Assembly: GCF_049243985.1 (NCBI RefSeq)
Contig: NC_135372.1
Coordinates: 69,899,818 to 69,963,817, forward strand
Direction: 5' to 3'
DNA: 64,000 nt
DNA from: Paroedura picta
Lineage: Eukaryota > Chordata > Lepidosauria > Squamata > Gekkonidae
In this document: positions 35,701 through 47,700 of the stretch, one piece after another
Layout of the letters: each line of letters starts with the position of its first letter
How positions within the stretch are numbered: the stretch's first letter is position 1
Notes under the pieces: generated by a model
The model's database searches: none
Told to the model about the DNA's origin: nothing
What the model saw: the letters and a program-made list of their open reading frames with translations, nothing else
Position numbers and translations under genes: made by a program

Positions 35701-38700
35701 CTTTTCAGGAAGAAATGAAACTGGTAAGAGGGATAATTTCCAAGATCAATCACATTCTTTCTCATTATTCTCCAATCCTGATTATTCAGAAATGGATAAG
35801 AGGACATCTACTTAGAAAAAGATTGTGGTAGGTAATTTTCACTTAATCAGGAAATATTTTTGTGCATAGGAGAGTACCCAATTTAAATTGCCTTATAAAA
35901 CTCCTTATAATATGCTTATAAAATGTCTGTAATGCAGCAAGACTTGCCTTCTGAAAATGAATGTTTTGTTAGTGTTGTTTTGTATTTAGAAAATTTAGTG
36001 AGGGACAATTAGTCAGCAAGATTATAGCAGAATAGTTGTTAACTAAAGTGTACAGCTAATGATTTATTGATCCATTGAATATGTAATTTATTATAGGCTA
36101 TTTCTGTGTTATAGGAACAATGTTTTGTTTAATCCACACTCCATTAATATTTGTGGCAAATTATTTAATAGTTCTGGATCATACCTAATGTACCTGTGTA
36201 TTGGGTTATACCATTGTATTCTGCTGCTAGCCTTGTCCTGAAAATTTGCAGCAGCTGCAACATCAAGTAGTATCAGTATGTTGGTGCAAGGTATGACAAT
36301 TAAATTGGCACAGTGTTGGTCCAATAATCCATTCCAAGCAGTTGTTGGCCTAAAGTACATGAAAATTGTTTATGCTTTTTGCAAGAATGTTTTAGTGTAC
36401 ATAAAGATAGGAAATAAGTGCCTGTTCATCCACAGCCATATTCATTCAGTGCTTCCCTACTACACACAAAAAGGGCAAAGTATTTAAGAACGATATTGTT
36501 GAAATCTTGGAAAATGTCCTTAAATTATTACAAAATACTGTAAAGAATACTGCACAATAAGAATATAAAGGGTTTCTACCTTATGTTTAGAGCAAGCAAG
36601 CTGAGGTAATTCTCAACGTGTTTTCACAGACTTTTTTTTAGTTTGATATGTTGTAATCTTACCTGAAATTATGCCCTCAGCACCTATTAGAACTGCTGGA
36701 AGTTTGAAATAGCTGCAAACTGAAATCTAAAATCTATTTTAGTTAACAGATTAATGCCCAGTATAAATATATCTTTTCAGAAAAAAAATTAAAAGTATCA
36801 CAAGGAAGTGAAGCACTAGTATGAAAAATAGTCATGCACAAAATTGTGGAGACTAAATGATAAGCATCTTTATTGTGCTGACATTAATTCCAAGTAATAT
36901 CCTTAGTTTTGCTTCTCAGTTTTATGACCTAATAACTCTAAATTTTTCTGAAAACAGCATGAAAAAATTATTTATTTATTTGATTTTTGGCTGCCCTTTT
37001 CTGACTATGGTCTCAGTGTGGCTAACCATTAAAACCATCTATCTACAAACTTTCCTAAAAATATATTTAAAACCATTCACAAATTATGAATTTTTCTGAT
37101 GCAATGAGAAACAATAGTTACTGATAAGAGATGTCCCACCCTAGCATGATAGAGACCAACTCTGGTGTTGAATGGTTCTTACAACTGTTGCAATTAAGGG
37201 AATGAAGATATTGTCATGACATACCTAGGCCTATGATTGAGATGACTTTGTATTTCCTTAGAAATGTCCCCTGGGGAGCAATATGTGCCAGCACTGAAGC
37301 TTGGCTTGTTAGACAGAGACGAGATTCTTCAGAAATGTATTCTCAGTGACAACGATGTAGAGGATTACCACGTATTGTTAGGAATCCTAAATGGCCTTAC
37401 GCCCTACTAAACTAATTGAAGTCAGTGAAGATGAATCTACCTGGGGAGGGAGTTCCAAAGTTTTGGTGCCATGGCTGAGAAGTATCTTTGTCTGTTGCCA
37501 CTCCTAACCTAATATGTCTGGAGCACCAAAAGCAGGGCTTCCAAAGGTTACTGAAATGGGCAGAGTGTAGTGAATGATAAATATCCATATACTTATTGAG
37601 AACTGAGAATGTAAAGAGCATTCAGTCTCAAAATAGCTGAATTTCACCAAATCTTATGTGTATGGGGAGGAAGGTGGCCAAACGATGGAAATTTGAGTCC
37701 ACGGGTTCATTATGATATGATGTATTACATCTGCTAATGTATCTGCTCAAATGAGATTCAAATTGGTTTTAGTGGCTTAGTCACCTTACAGGTTCTTGGT
37801 TAACATACGACTTAGTACGTGTATGGTTCTACTTGCCTCCCGTTAACATGAGCTTAAGAAATTGAGGCAACTGTAGTGCTTAGTGTAGCTTCTTTGATAG
37901 TATTTTTGATTGTTCATGAGTATGATCAGAGACAAGAAGTAAAATTCTAACTTAAGAATCTTGAAGACAAGCTTTTACCATGATCAGGTTTGGGTCTGCA
38001 TATATCCATATGTTAAAACACGCACCTTGAATTTCCATTTCCAGTAATATTGTTAAACACTCTCCAGTAAGACATGCCACAGCCTCTGTAGAGCGTTACT
38101 AGAAACTGGTGCATTGGATTTTATTTGTATTTAAGGTGGGAAACACCTTGTATACAAAAACACAAATGGACTATTGCATTAATTATACGTTAGGTCATCC
38201 AGTAAAGAATGACTCACTGAAATGTTACGGATATAAAAATTTGCTTTGATCTTTCACTGTGATATCTGAAGAAAGGTATATTCTCTAAGGTATTCTGAAT
38301 TCATGTACTAGGTGAAATATACCCCATACCAAATAATGTAAAATTCATGCTTAGCGCCATAATTTCTAAGAAGAAAAGCACTGACTTGTGCCTTTGTATT
38401 ATTTGCACACAGATGGTGCTCTGTGAAGCATTCAGCAAGCAAGCATACCACATCTGTCAAAACACTTTCTGTCCATTTCAGCATCTTGTGCTGAGTAGTA
38501 ATAGAAAGGTTGTCAGTTTAGATCAGTGGATCTCATTGAGTTGACTAGTCATTTGTGATTCAGGGGCAGTCCAAGTGGCTCAGAAGCTGCATATAGCACT
38601 TTTGAGCAGTTCAAGTGCACCTCTTTTGGTAATTCAGTGAGTAATGAAGATGTCATCAAGAAACGTGTTCTGCAGTGACATATTCCTGCATTTTCTTCTC

Positions 38701-41700
38701 CACTGCAGAACACGTGAGGACTGTATGTCGGAAGCAGGTGAAGGATATAAATTGACTAGAGGCAAAGCCCATTGCACCCAGGAATGCAACAGGCACTAGC
38801 ACATACACCTATACTGTGACCTTCCTGGGTTTTGGTACTCCCCACTCACTGCTCAGTCTTGGGATCCAGTATAGTAAAGTGGTTAAAGAGCAGCAGACTG
38901 CATTCTGGACCAACTGTAGTTTCTGGATCAGAGATAAGGGTAGTCCCCCATAGAGCAAGTTGAAGAAAGTTCCTTGAGGTTTCTTCTTTAGAGACTTTAA
39001 TCCACATAGTATTGCTCCTTTGTTGTGGAGTAACACTTTGTTGCTTAAAACAAGCCTACACTGACTGTCATCATTATTTTGATACATTCTACTGTTTGGC
39101 AAAAATGTTGAAAAACACTCAAAGCTATTCTTCTGATGAAGAATTACAGATAATTCTGGCACTGAAGTCACATTTTCATTAGAACTTGGCACCATGTTTT
39201 ACACCTACAGACAATCTGTGCACTACTGAAAACTTTACAAGGGTGGGCAATGGTGGTTATAGGGAACCTGCATTGATTAAAAGCTACACAAAACTTTCAG
39301 CTGCATGGGGGGAATAATGCACATTCGGGGTGGAATGGTGGCGACTAAAATCACCGATAACACATGGAGCCGGCTGCAATCGGCCCAGCTTCGGTGCATG
39401 CCGCCGAAAAAGCTGCGTTAGCGAAACGCGGAAGAAAGCGGAGCTTCCGGGTGACCGGGGCGCAACCAGAAGTGGCGCCGGGATCACCGCGTGCATAATC
39501 AGTTACTCTTGGTTTTGCCGCCGTCGTGCCCCATCCCGTGCATAACTGGTGTGCTTCACGTCTTCCCCCTCCGCGTTTTCCATGTGACCCGAAATCGCCG
39601 TTTCGGCGGCCGTGCATAATGGGCCAAAGAGAATGAAGAGGTAACAATTGCTCTTCCTGCCTCTTGCATCAGTAGAGCATCAATCTACCTGGTAGCAGAA
39701 GGCTTCTTGCAGTGGCAGAATACAGACATAGGAGGCAACCCAATATCCTTAACCTTACAAGTTTAAATTGGCTCAGTAAGACAACTTCTTGAGTTCGCCA
39801 AACTTTCCATGCCCCCCCCCTCAGTTCTAGATTTATTCAAGCCCCTGCAGAATATTTCATCTGGAAAGTAAAAACCAATGGAGGGTTTTCATGCTAGCAA
39901 GGGGTGATGTCCTACCATCTGTGATTATGGAGGGGCGCTTCAGGAAAATCCCCAAAACTGAGGTTATGCTCGTGCAGGCAGGGGGAGTTGGAGTCACTGG
40001 AGCGTGTCTTTTTTAAATGCTCATTTTATGTATCACTCCACTCTAAAATTGTATCGCTATTGTTCAAGGAGGCATCTGGCATTTCTGACCGCCCCCCCCC
40101 CCAATAAAGTTTCTCTTATGGGAAGGGAATAGCACTGTATGTAAACAGATAGCTAAATTTTGCTCAGCAGCCATTAGACTATGGAAATTATATATATATA
40201 TATAAAGCAAATGAATGCTACCTTCTGTAATGATTTTCCCCTCTGCTTTATCTGACAGAGGATCAGGAATTTAAATAGTTTTAAAAATGTTTTATATTAC
40301 ATAGATTGTATTTATGTTATCTAAGAATGACTGGCATTATGCTGTATCAAATTCATTCATACTTTAAAAGTTTGATAATTTTTCATAAGAAGCTTCTCTC
40401 TTATGAACTAACTAGGGGCAAAGCCCGTTGTCTCCAAGAATACAACGGGCGCTAGAGCTTGACAGTGGGAAGAGGAAGGGGAGGAGTTGTCCAGTCTGTA
40501 AGGGCATGGGGTTGAATGTTGAGGCCTACTGCACAGGGTTGTTGTGCAGATGAAACAGGAGACAAAAGAGCCAGTTTCCTCTGCAGAATAACGCTGTGCA
40601 GTGGCCTCAAGCCTGCAGAGAGTTGCAAAGAAGAAAGACACATGGCTTGGCTGTGTCTAACCCCCGGCCAGAGCAGTATTTTAAGTGAGAAGGGGCTTTT
40701 CTGTGGCCTCCCTGTCAGGCAACTGTTTGGCAGAAGGGGAAAGTCCCCCCCCTCAAAAGGAAGGCCCTCAGGCTCCCCTGCATTGCTCTTGGAAAGGCCT
40801 CCTTCCCTCAGTCAGGGCCTGTCAGAGGCTCCTTCGCAGCAGGCCTGAAGGGGGGAGGGGGAGCACTCTGCAGCCTCCTGCCAGCTCTGTCAGGGTTCTG
40901 AGGCAAGTTGCATTTGAACATGACAGTTAGGGCAGCCTTTGGGGCAAAAAGGGCTAATGTAGCCTGTCCAAGCCTCTGTTCTCATCCCCTTGGCAGCCCT
41001 ACTGACCTCCTCTCCCTTTGGTGGTCAGGAGCAGACTGGCAACCAGACTGGGCTTGGTGAATGGAATTTTGGTCTGTCCTGGTGAGGGGCCAATAGGAAG
41101 GCGCTTCGCGTGCCTCCCCATTGGCTCCTTGGCCCTGGATGGACACTTGGAGGGCCCAATCAGGAGCCGCTTTGGGGCTCCTGATTGGGCCTTCTGAGTT
41201 TTTATCCTGGACACGGCCCGCCCTAACTTCTCCCCAGGTGGCCTTACCATTTTATTTAACCGCAGGAGCGGTTAAAGATAGCAGATACATTTTTGTCTGT
41301 GGACATTGGTGGCAAAGGACTACCAAAAGGATGCTTAGTTGTTAGATTATCGGAACCTTTCAAGAAAAGGTTTTACTTTGTAAAGAAGTGTTATCACTCA
41401 TGAGCCTTGGTGTAGGACTAAGATTAAATAGAGGTAAAAGGATTTTAAATGGATTTTGTTGTGCATCTTGGCATCCATCAGGATAAATTCAAACATCGTT
41501 TCCCAGTTCTTTTAATCTGTATCAACTAAGTAAGAATTTATAGTGCAATTTGAAAATGAGATACACCCTTCTGTCGATTGGAGTCAGTGAAAGTTATTAT
41601 GTTTAGGATTGCACTGTTAGTTTGAGAAATAGAACATTAACAATAATGATTTTTTTGTACTGCATTTTAGAGTGTTCAGAGTTCCTCACATTATCTCAAT

Positions 41701-44700
41701 CCTTGCAAGAGTCTTAGATGTATTATTATCTCACTAGGGGCAAAGCCCGTTGTCTCCAAGAAAACAACGGGTGCTAGAGCTTGGCAGTGGGAAGAGGAAG
41801 GGGAGGAGTTGTCCAGTCTGTAAGGGCATGGGGTTGAATGTTGAGGCCTACTGCACAGGGTTGTTGTGCAGATGAAACAGGAGACAAAAGAGCCAGTTTC
41901 CTCTGCAGAATAATGCTGTGCAGTGGCCTCAAACCTGCAGAGAGTTGCAAAGAAGAAAGACACATGGCTTGGCTGTGTCTAACCCCTGGCCAGAGCAGTA
42001 TTTTAAGTGAGAAGGGGCTTTTCTGTGGCCTCCCTGTCAGCCAACTGTTTGGCAGAAGGGGAAAGTCCCCCCCCTCAAAAGGAAGGCCCTCAGACTCCCC
42101 TGCATTGCTCTTGGAAAGGCCTCCCTCCCATCAGTCAGGGCCTGTCAGAGGCTCCTTCGCAGCAGGCCTGAAGGGGGGAGGGGGAGCACTCTGCAGCCTC
42201 CTGCTAGCTCTGTCAGGGTTCTGAGGCAATTTGCAGTTGGACATGACAGTTAGGACAGCCTGTCCAAGCCTCGGTTCTCATCCCCCTTGGCAGCCCTACT
42301 GACCTCCTCTCCCTTCGGTGGTCAGGAGCAGACTGGCAGCCAGACTGGTTTGGGTGAATGGAATTTTGGTCTGTCCTGGTGAGGGGCCAATAGGAAGGCG
42401 CTTTGCGTGCCTCCCCATTGGCTGCTTGGCCCTGGATGGACACTCGGAGGGCCCAATCAGGAGCCGCTTTGCGGCTCCTGTTTGGGCCCTCTGAGTATTT
42501 ATCCTGGACAGGGCCCGCCCCAGGTGGCCTTACCCTTTTATTTGACCACAGGAGTGGTTAAAGATTATTATTGTTTCCATGTGGATGCAGGGACTGAGGC
42601 TACAAGACTATGGCTTACCTAAGACCATTTAATGAGCTTGTGTCAGAGGCAAAATTTTAAACTGGGGACTTGATTTGCAGTTCAGTTTCTTATCAACTGT
42701 GCTACAGTAATTCTTTTGACCTCAAAAGTCCATTCACTAATGATATCACATATGCCACATTTATTAAAATGACAGAGATGCAAAGATAAACACTTCCAAG
42801 TATGGAAATGAATTCCAGAATACAGAGCTGCAGCTTTTACTTCCTATATGAATTAAATAAAATTTTAATCACAAATTAAAATGGTCCCTGATTAACAAGT
42901 CAAGTGAAGTGCAGCATTATATTCTGGAATTATTTTTAATGGAATTATTTTTCTTTGTTGTTACTTGGTAACTTTAAAAAATATATCTTTGATCACAAAA
43001 TTTTAATGGCCCCTGATTTACAAGTCTTAATGTAAGTGATTAACATAAACATCTTGTACAAACACTACCGTTTGTACTGCATGGAAAATGTTTAAACACC
43101 ATTTCAAAATGATATTGTGTTAAGTGCCATTCAGTTTCTTCAAACTTACAGAAAGCATTTAAGGTCCTCCAAAATATATCTCTAATAGCCTTGCTGAGGT
43201 CTTATAAACTGATGGCCATGGCTTTCTTGACTGAGTCAGTCCATCTCATGTTAGGTCTTCCTCATCTCCTGTGTGTTCTTGGGTGTTTTATATTTTATAC
43301 ATTGGTTTCTTATTATAGAAAAGAAATGTTAGGAAGAAGTTACAAAGCCCTGACAGGAGACAAACCCTAAATCCGAACAAATCATAGTTATTATATTCTC
43401 TTAAACTAGTAGCAGCTCAGGATATTTAAATTACATATGTTTTGTCCTTTGTGGTTATATAGATCAGTGGTCCCCAACCTTTTTTTCACCGGGGACCGGT
43501 CAATGCTTGACAATTTTACTGAGGCTCGGTGGGGTGGGTAGTCTATTCCTCTCCTCTCGACCACTACTCTAATGCTCACTGGTTGCTATGGTAACGTTTA
43601 AACATCCCTTCAAAATAAGATAGATATGCCACAAAAACAAATATAAAGAACATTTTATTTTCATGAACATTTTAACTCACAACAACAACAAATCAATGGG
43701 AACCCTGAGGTTGTTTCTTTCCAACAAGACAGTCGCATCTGGGAGTGATGGGAGACAGTGACACCCGAAGTGTGTTGCTTATGTCCAGTCTACTCCGTTG
43801 TTTTGTTTTGGTTGCTGTCATTGCAGAAAACCCCGCTTCACACAGATAGGATGTTGGAAATGGCAACAGGGTTTTCAGTGCTGTGGTGGCAATCTCAGGG
43901 TATTCTGCCATGACTTTAATCCAGAATACCGGCAGAGTTGTTGTCTCAAACATACTTTTAAGGCCGCCGTCATTTGCAATCTCCAGCAGCTGGTATCTGG
44001 AAAATTATAAATACCACCATGCTGCTTAGAGATTATTTTTTAAAGCAAAGGCACAATTTTATTTTTTTGTTTTTGCTCAGGTCCTGCTGAGGCAGAACAT
44101 TGAGAAATGTGCTCAGTTAGGAATACCTGATCATTTTACATTGGATTTTCATGGGCAAATGGGAAGCCAAATTACCCAGACTTGGACTCTTTTAACAACA
44201 TCAATCACCACCCCTTCATACAGCTACATCTGGTTCAATGAGAATGAGGCTTTCTGAACTAGAAAGGGCACATAAATGTGAAATAGTCACACTGGTGTTA
44301 GCAGGTCCCACTCCCAGTAGCCATTGCAAGGTATGCCCCCCATTCCTCCCTTCCCCCCTTGGTCTTGGTTACTTGCTGGGAGCAGTGGAGTGTATACTGG
44401 CAGCGATACAGACTGCTGCTGGATTCCCAGCAGCAGGAGCAGCCTCTAGCTAAGGATGACAAGCCATTTTAATTTCAGGAAATAATATTTAGAAAGTAGA
44501 GCAAGAGAGATAAGGCTTCCTGCAAAGAACATTAACCTTCTGCTCTCCTTGCTCCTCTGTAGAGGCCTTAAATCTGTGCCATTGGTTGTCCTTAGTGGAA
44601 ACAAACCCCACCTCGGTCGCTCACCAATCTGGCTGGAAGCCTCTCTCCACACTCAAAGCCTTGCCTGGAGCCTCCCGTCGCCTGCAGCCTCAGCTAGCGT

Positions 44701-47700
44701 TGCTTGTCTCCCTTTCCATGTGCTGCCTTCCAGCTAAAGAAAGAAAGAAAGAAAGTGTCCGGGCGGCAGCTTGTCATGGGGCTGCGCTTGAGCTCTGGGA
44801 GGCGGGGCAGCTGGGGCACGGATCGCGAGAGACTGAGAGGCAAAATTGAAAGGTGGGGAGGGAGAGGCTCGGAGGAACTGAGCTTTGACGGCAGCCAGTG
44901 CTGGGACGAGGTGGTGAAGGGGGGAAATGGTGAGACGGAGAGGCAAAATAGAAAGCTGGTGAGGAGAGGCTGGGAGGAACTGAGCTTCAACGGCGGCCGG
45001 TGCTGGGATGAGGTGGGGAAGGGGGGAATGGCGAGATGGAGAGGCAAAATTGAAAGCTGGCAAGGAGAGTCTGGGAGAAACTGAGCTTTCACAGTGGCTG
45101 GTTGCTGGGACGAGGTGGGGAAGGGGGGTAATGGTGAGATGGAGAGGCAAAATTGAAAGCTGGTGAGGAGAGTCTGGGAGGAACTGAGCTTTGACGGCGG
45201 CTGGTGCTGGGATGAGGTGGGGAAGGGGGGGGGATGGTGAGACAGAGAGGCAAAATTGAAAGCTGGTGAGGAGAGGCTTGGAGGAAACAAAAAACAAAAT
45301 GGCTGCTCCCGGGTTGGTCACGGCCCGTCACCAATTGATCCGCGGACCAGCACTGGGCTGCAGCCTGCAGGTTGGGGACCACTGATATAGATTACAGTTT
45401 ATTAACAGCGTATAGCATATTTTGCTAAAATTGTCATGCTTCTATAGTGTCTTCAAAATAATTTCATGCATGCATGCATGCATGCATGCATGCATGTATG
45501 TATGTATGTATGTATGTATGTATGTATGTATGTATGTATGTATGTATAAATGAGAAGCCCTCTGTAGATAATAGTTATCTTTTTATAAGGACTGTATGTT
45601 ACATTATTAAAATGAAATGCTTATTCTCTCAGTTTTAATTCTGAGAATTATAAGATTCAAGTCCAGTATCATCTTAAAGACCTATAAGGTTTTCAAGGTA
45701 TTTATTTATGTTATTTATAGTTCTCCTTTCTCACTGGGACTCAAGTGGATTATAAAGAGTGAGTCAATAAAAGAAAGTAAATGTAACACTCAGTAAACAA
45801 TGAAATAGGATTTGGGTTATAGAACCAACTAGAAGTCTAAACACCAAATCAAAGCATAGCATAACATGACACATTAAACGAATCAAAATTACAGAATAGG
45901 GTACAACACACAACTGTGCACAGTACAGAACACAGTCCCCAATACTTTATTCAAGTAACTTTGTGAATCATTTTGAACACTATTACCCTATTGCCTATGT
46001 AACAACTGCCCCCCCCCGAATAATTCAGTTTTGCATAGTTTGTGGTAAGCCAGAAGAGTGGGAGCCTTCCTGATTTCTTCAGGCAAGCCATTCCATAATG
46101 TAGGGGCCACAACGGAAAAGGCACATGTACAGCCAGTTGTTGATTTTGTACATTTGATCTGGGGTCAGGTAGGGTGCCAGTAGCCCAGCCTGGCATAGAT
46201 GGAAAAACACCTCCTGAGCTACATTGGTGACTTGAGCCTCCATTAAGAGGGAAGCATCAAGTATCATCCCCAAATACCTGGCAGTCTGTGCTGCAGTAAG
46301 CTGCATACCATCCAGGCTGAGCAGGCAGTTCTTCCTCCACTGGTCCCTTCCTACCCAGCCCTAGGACCTATATCTTTGAAGGGTTCAGCTTCAGCTGACT
46401 TTGCTTTAACCAGTCAGCTACAGCTTCCTGATATCGGGGGGCGGGGGGAGTCCAGCCAGCTGCTCATCAGGCGGTAGAGGTGGCTCTTATCTTCATATTG
46501 ATGACACTCAAGACCAAACCTTTGGACCAGCTGGGGAAGAAGGTGCATAAAGATGTTAAATAACTTTGGGGAAAGGTCTGTGGGTCACCACATTAGAGTG
46601 TCCAGCAATGAAACTGGTCCTCTCCAACTGCAACCCTCTGTCCATGACCCTGGAGAAAGGAGACTAGTCAGTGTAATTTTGTCTCTCAAATTCCAGCATG
46701 AACAAGGCAGTGAGCTAGCAGCTCATGGTCTACAACATCAAATGCTACCATGAAATCTAGCATCACGAGCAGCACCAATCTGCTTTGGTCCAGCTGTCTC
46801 CAAAAGTTGTCCTGAGCCTAGTACTTGATGGGCAGCTAGTGGAATGTCTGTTGTATGGAAATAATATGCATGCTCCATCTAGCTCCTGAAAACAGCCAAG
46901 TTGCAGCATGCTTTACTGAACAGAGTTTCAAAATTGATTTTGACGGGAGACCCATGTATAGTGCATTACAATAGTCTAGTCTTGATATGTATCTGGAACA
47001 TCTGTATACTGATGACAGCCAACCCCCAAATTTCATATGATTTGGCTCAAGTGCTTTACATAAAAACTGAAGATCATTGTGTGATAAGATTATACCCTAT
47101 GGGACCCCACAGCTTAGGTCCCACACTGATTATAACTGGTTTCCAATGGCAATTCTTTTGAGTACAGCCTGATAGGACTAATTTGAACCAGTCCAACATT
47201 GTTGGTCCCAAAGCTGCTAATGGCCTTGACTCTTGTTCTTCTATTGCAAACTATCTTCATGAGAATTGTAGTCTTCCTTGAACTTTGAGTATCACTTTCA
47301 ATCTCTTTTATTTTATGAAATCTATATACATTTCTGCCACCATGTTTAAAATTGACCTTGAAATTGCTCTGAAACTTGCGTTCCTTTGATAAAATGTATT
47401 TTTAGATACTATGTCTATCCATTCTACAAAAGCACAACCTAGAAATTTTTTTAATGTGAAGATGTTTCCCTTTCCTTTTTCAAAGTCACACAGCCTAACA
47501 CAGCCATCCACAAATGTAATAGTCTGCAACCTATTCCCTCATCTTATTCACTAAACGTACTTCCTTTCCTTTCCCAACTGGCACAAGTCACTCATGCAGG
47601 TCCCTGGATTAGCAGGTGACAGACTAGATGCAGTGATCTACCTTTGTGCAGCAACCTTTTAGTCTTCCATTGGGGGCCACCGGCACATGCATCCTCCCTC

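Larger units (their letters stand above)
43465..45384 (-). mobile_element. 1.9-kb hAT transposon with transposase remnant
   Basis: Termini CAGTGGTCCCCAACCT and AGGTTGGGGACCACTG, with a perfect 8-bp duplication ATATAGAT (43457-43464, 45385-45392). It keeps the C-terminal hAT dimerisation region of a transposase near its left end (see 43693-43953) and a 102-bp minisatellite near its right end. Most of the transposase is gone, so it is a deletion derivative. Confidence 0.92.

Noticed and set aside
43693-43953. hAT dimerisation segment as a domesticated host gene (ZBED-like)
   Set aside because: It lies inside an element with intact termini and target duplication, is short, and lacks the catalytic domain, so it is a transposon remnant.
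44694-45382. Open frames of 195-198 codons on the minus strand with repeated SSQHxxPSKLSSS-type peptides
   Set aside because: They are translations of the 102-bp minisatellite, open in two frames at once, with no start context or domain.
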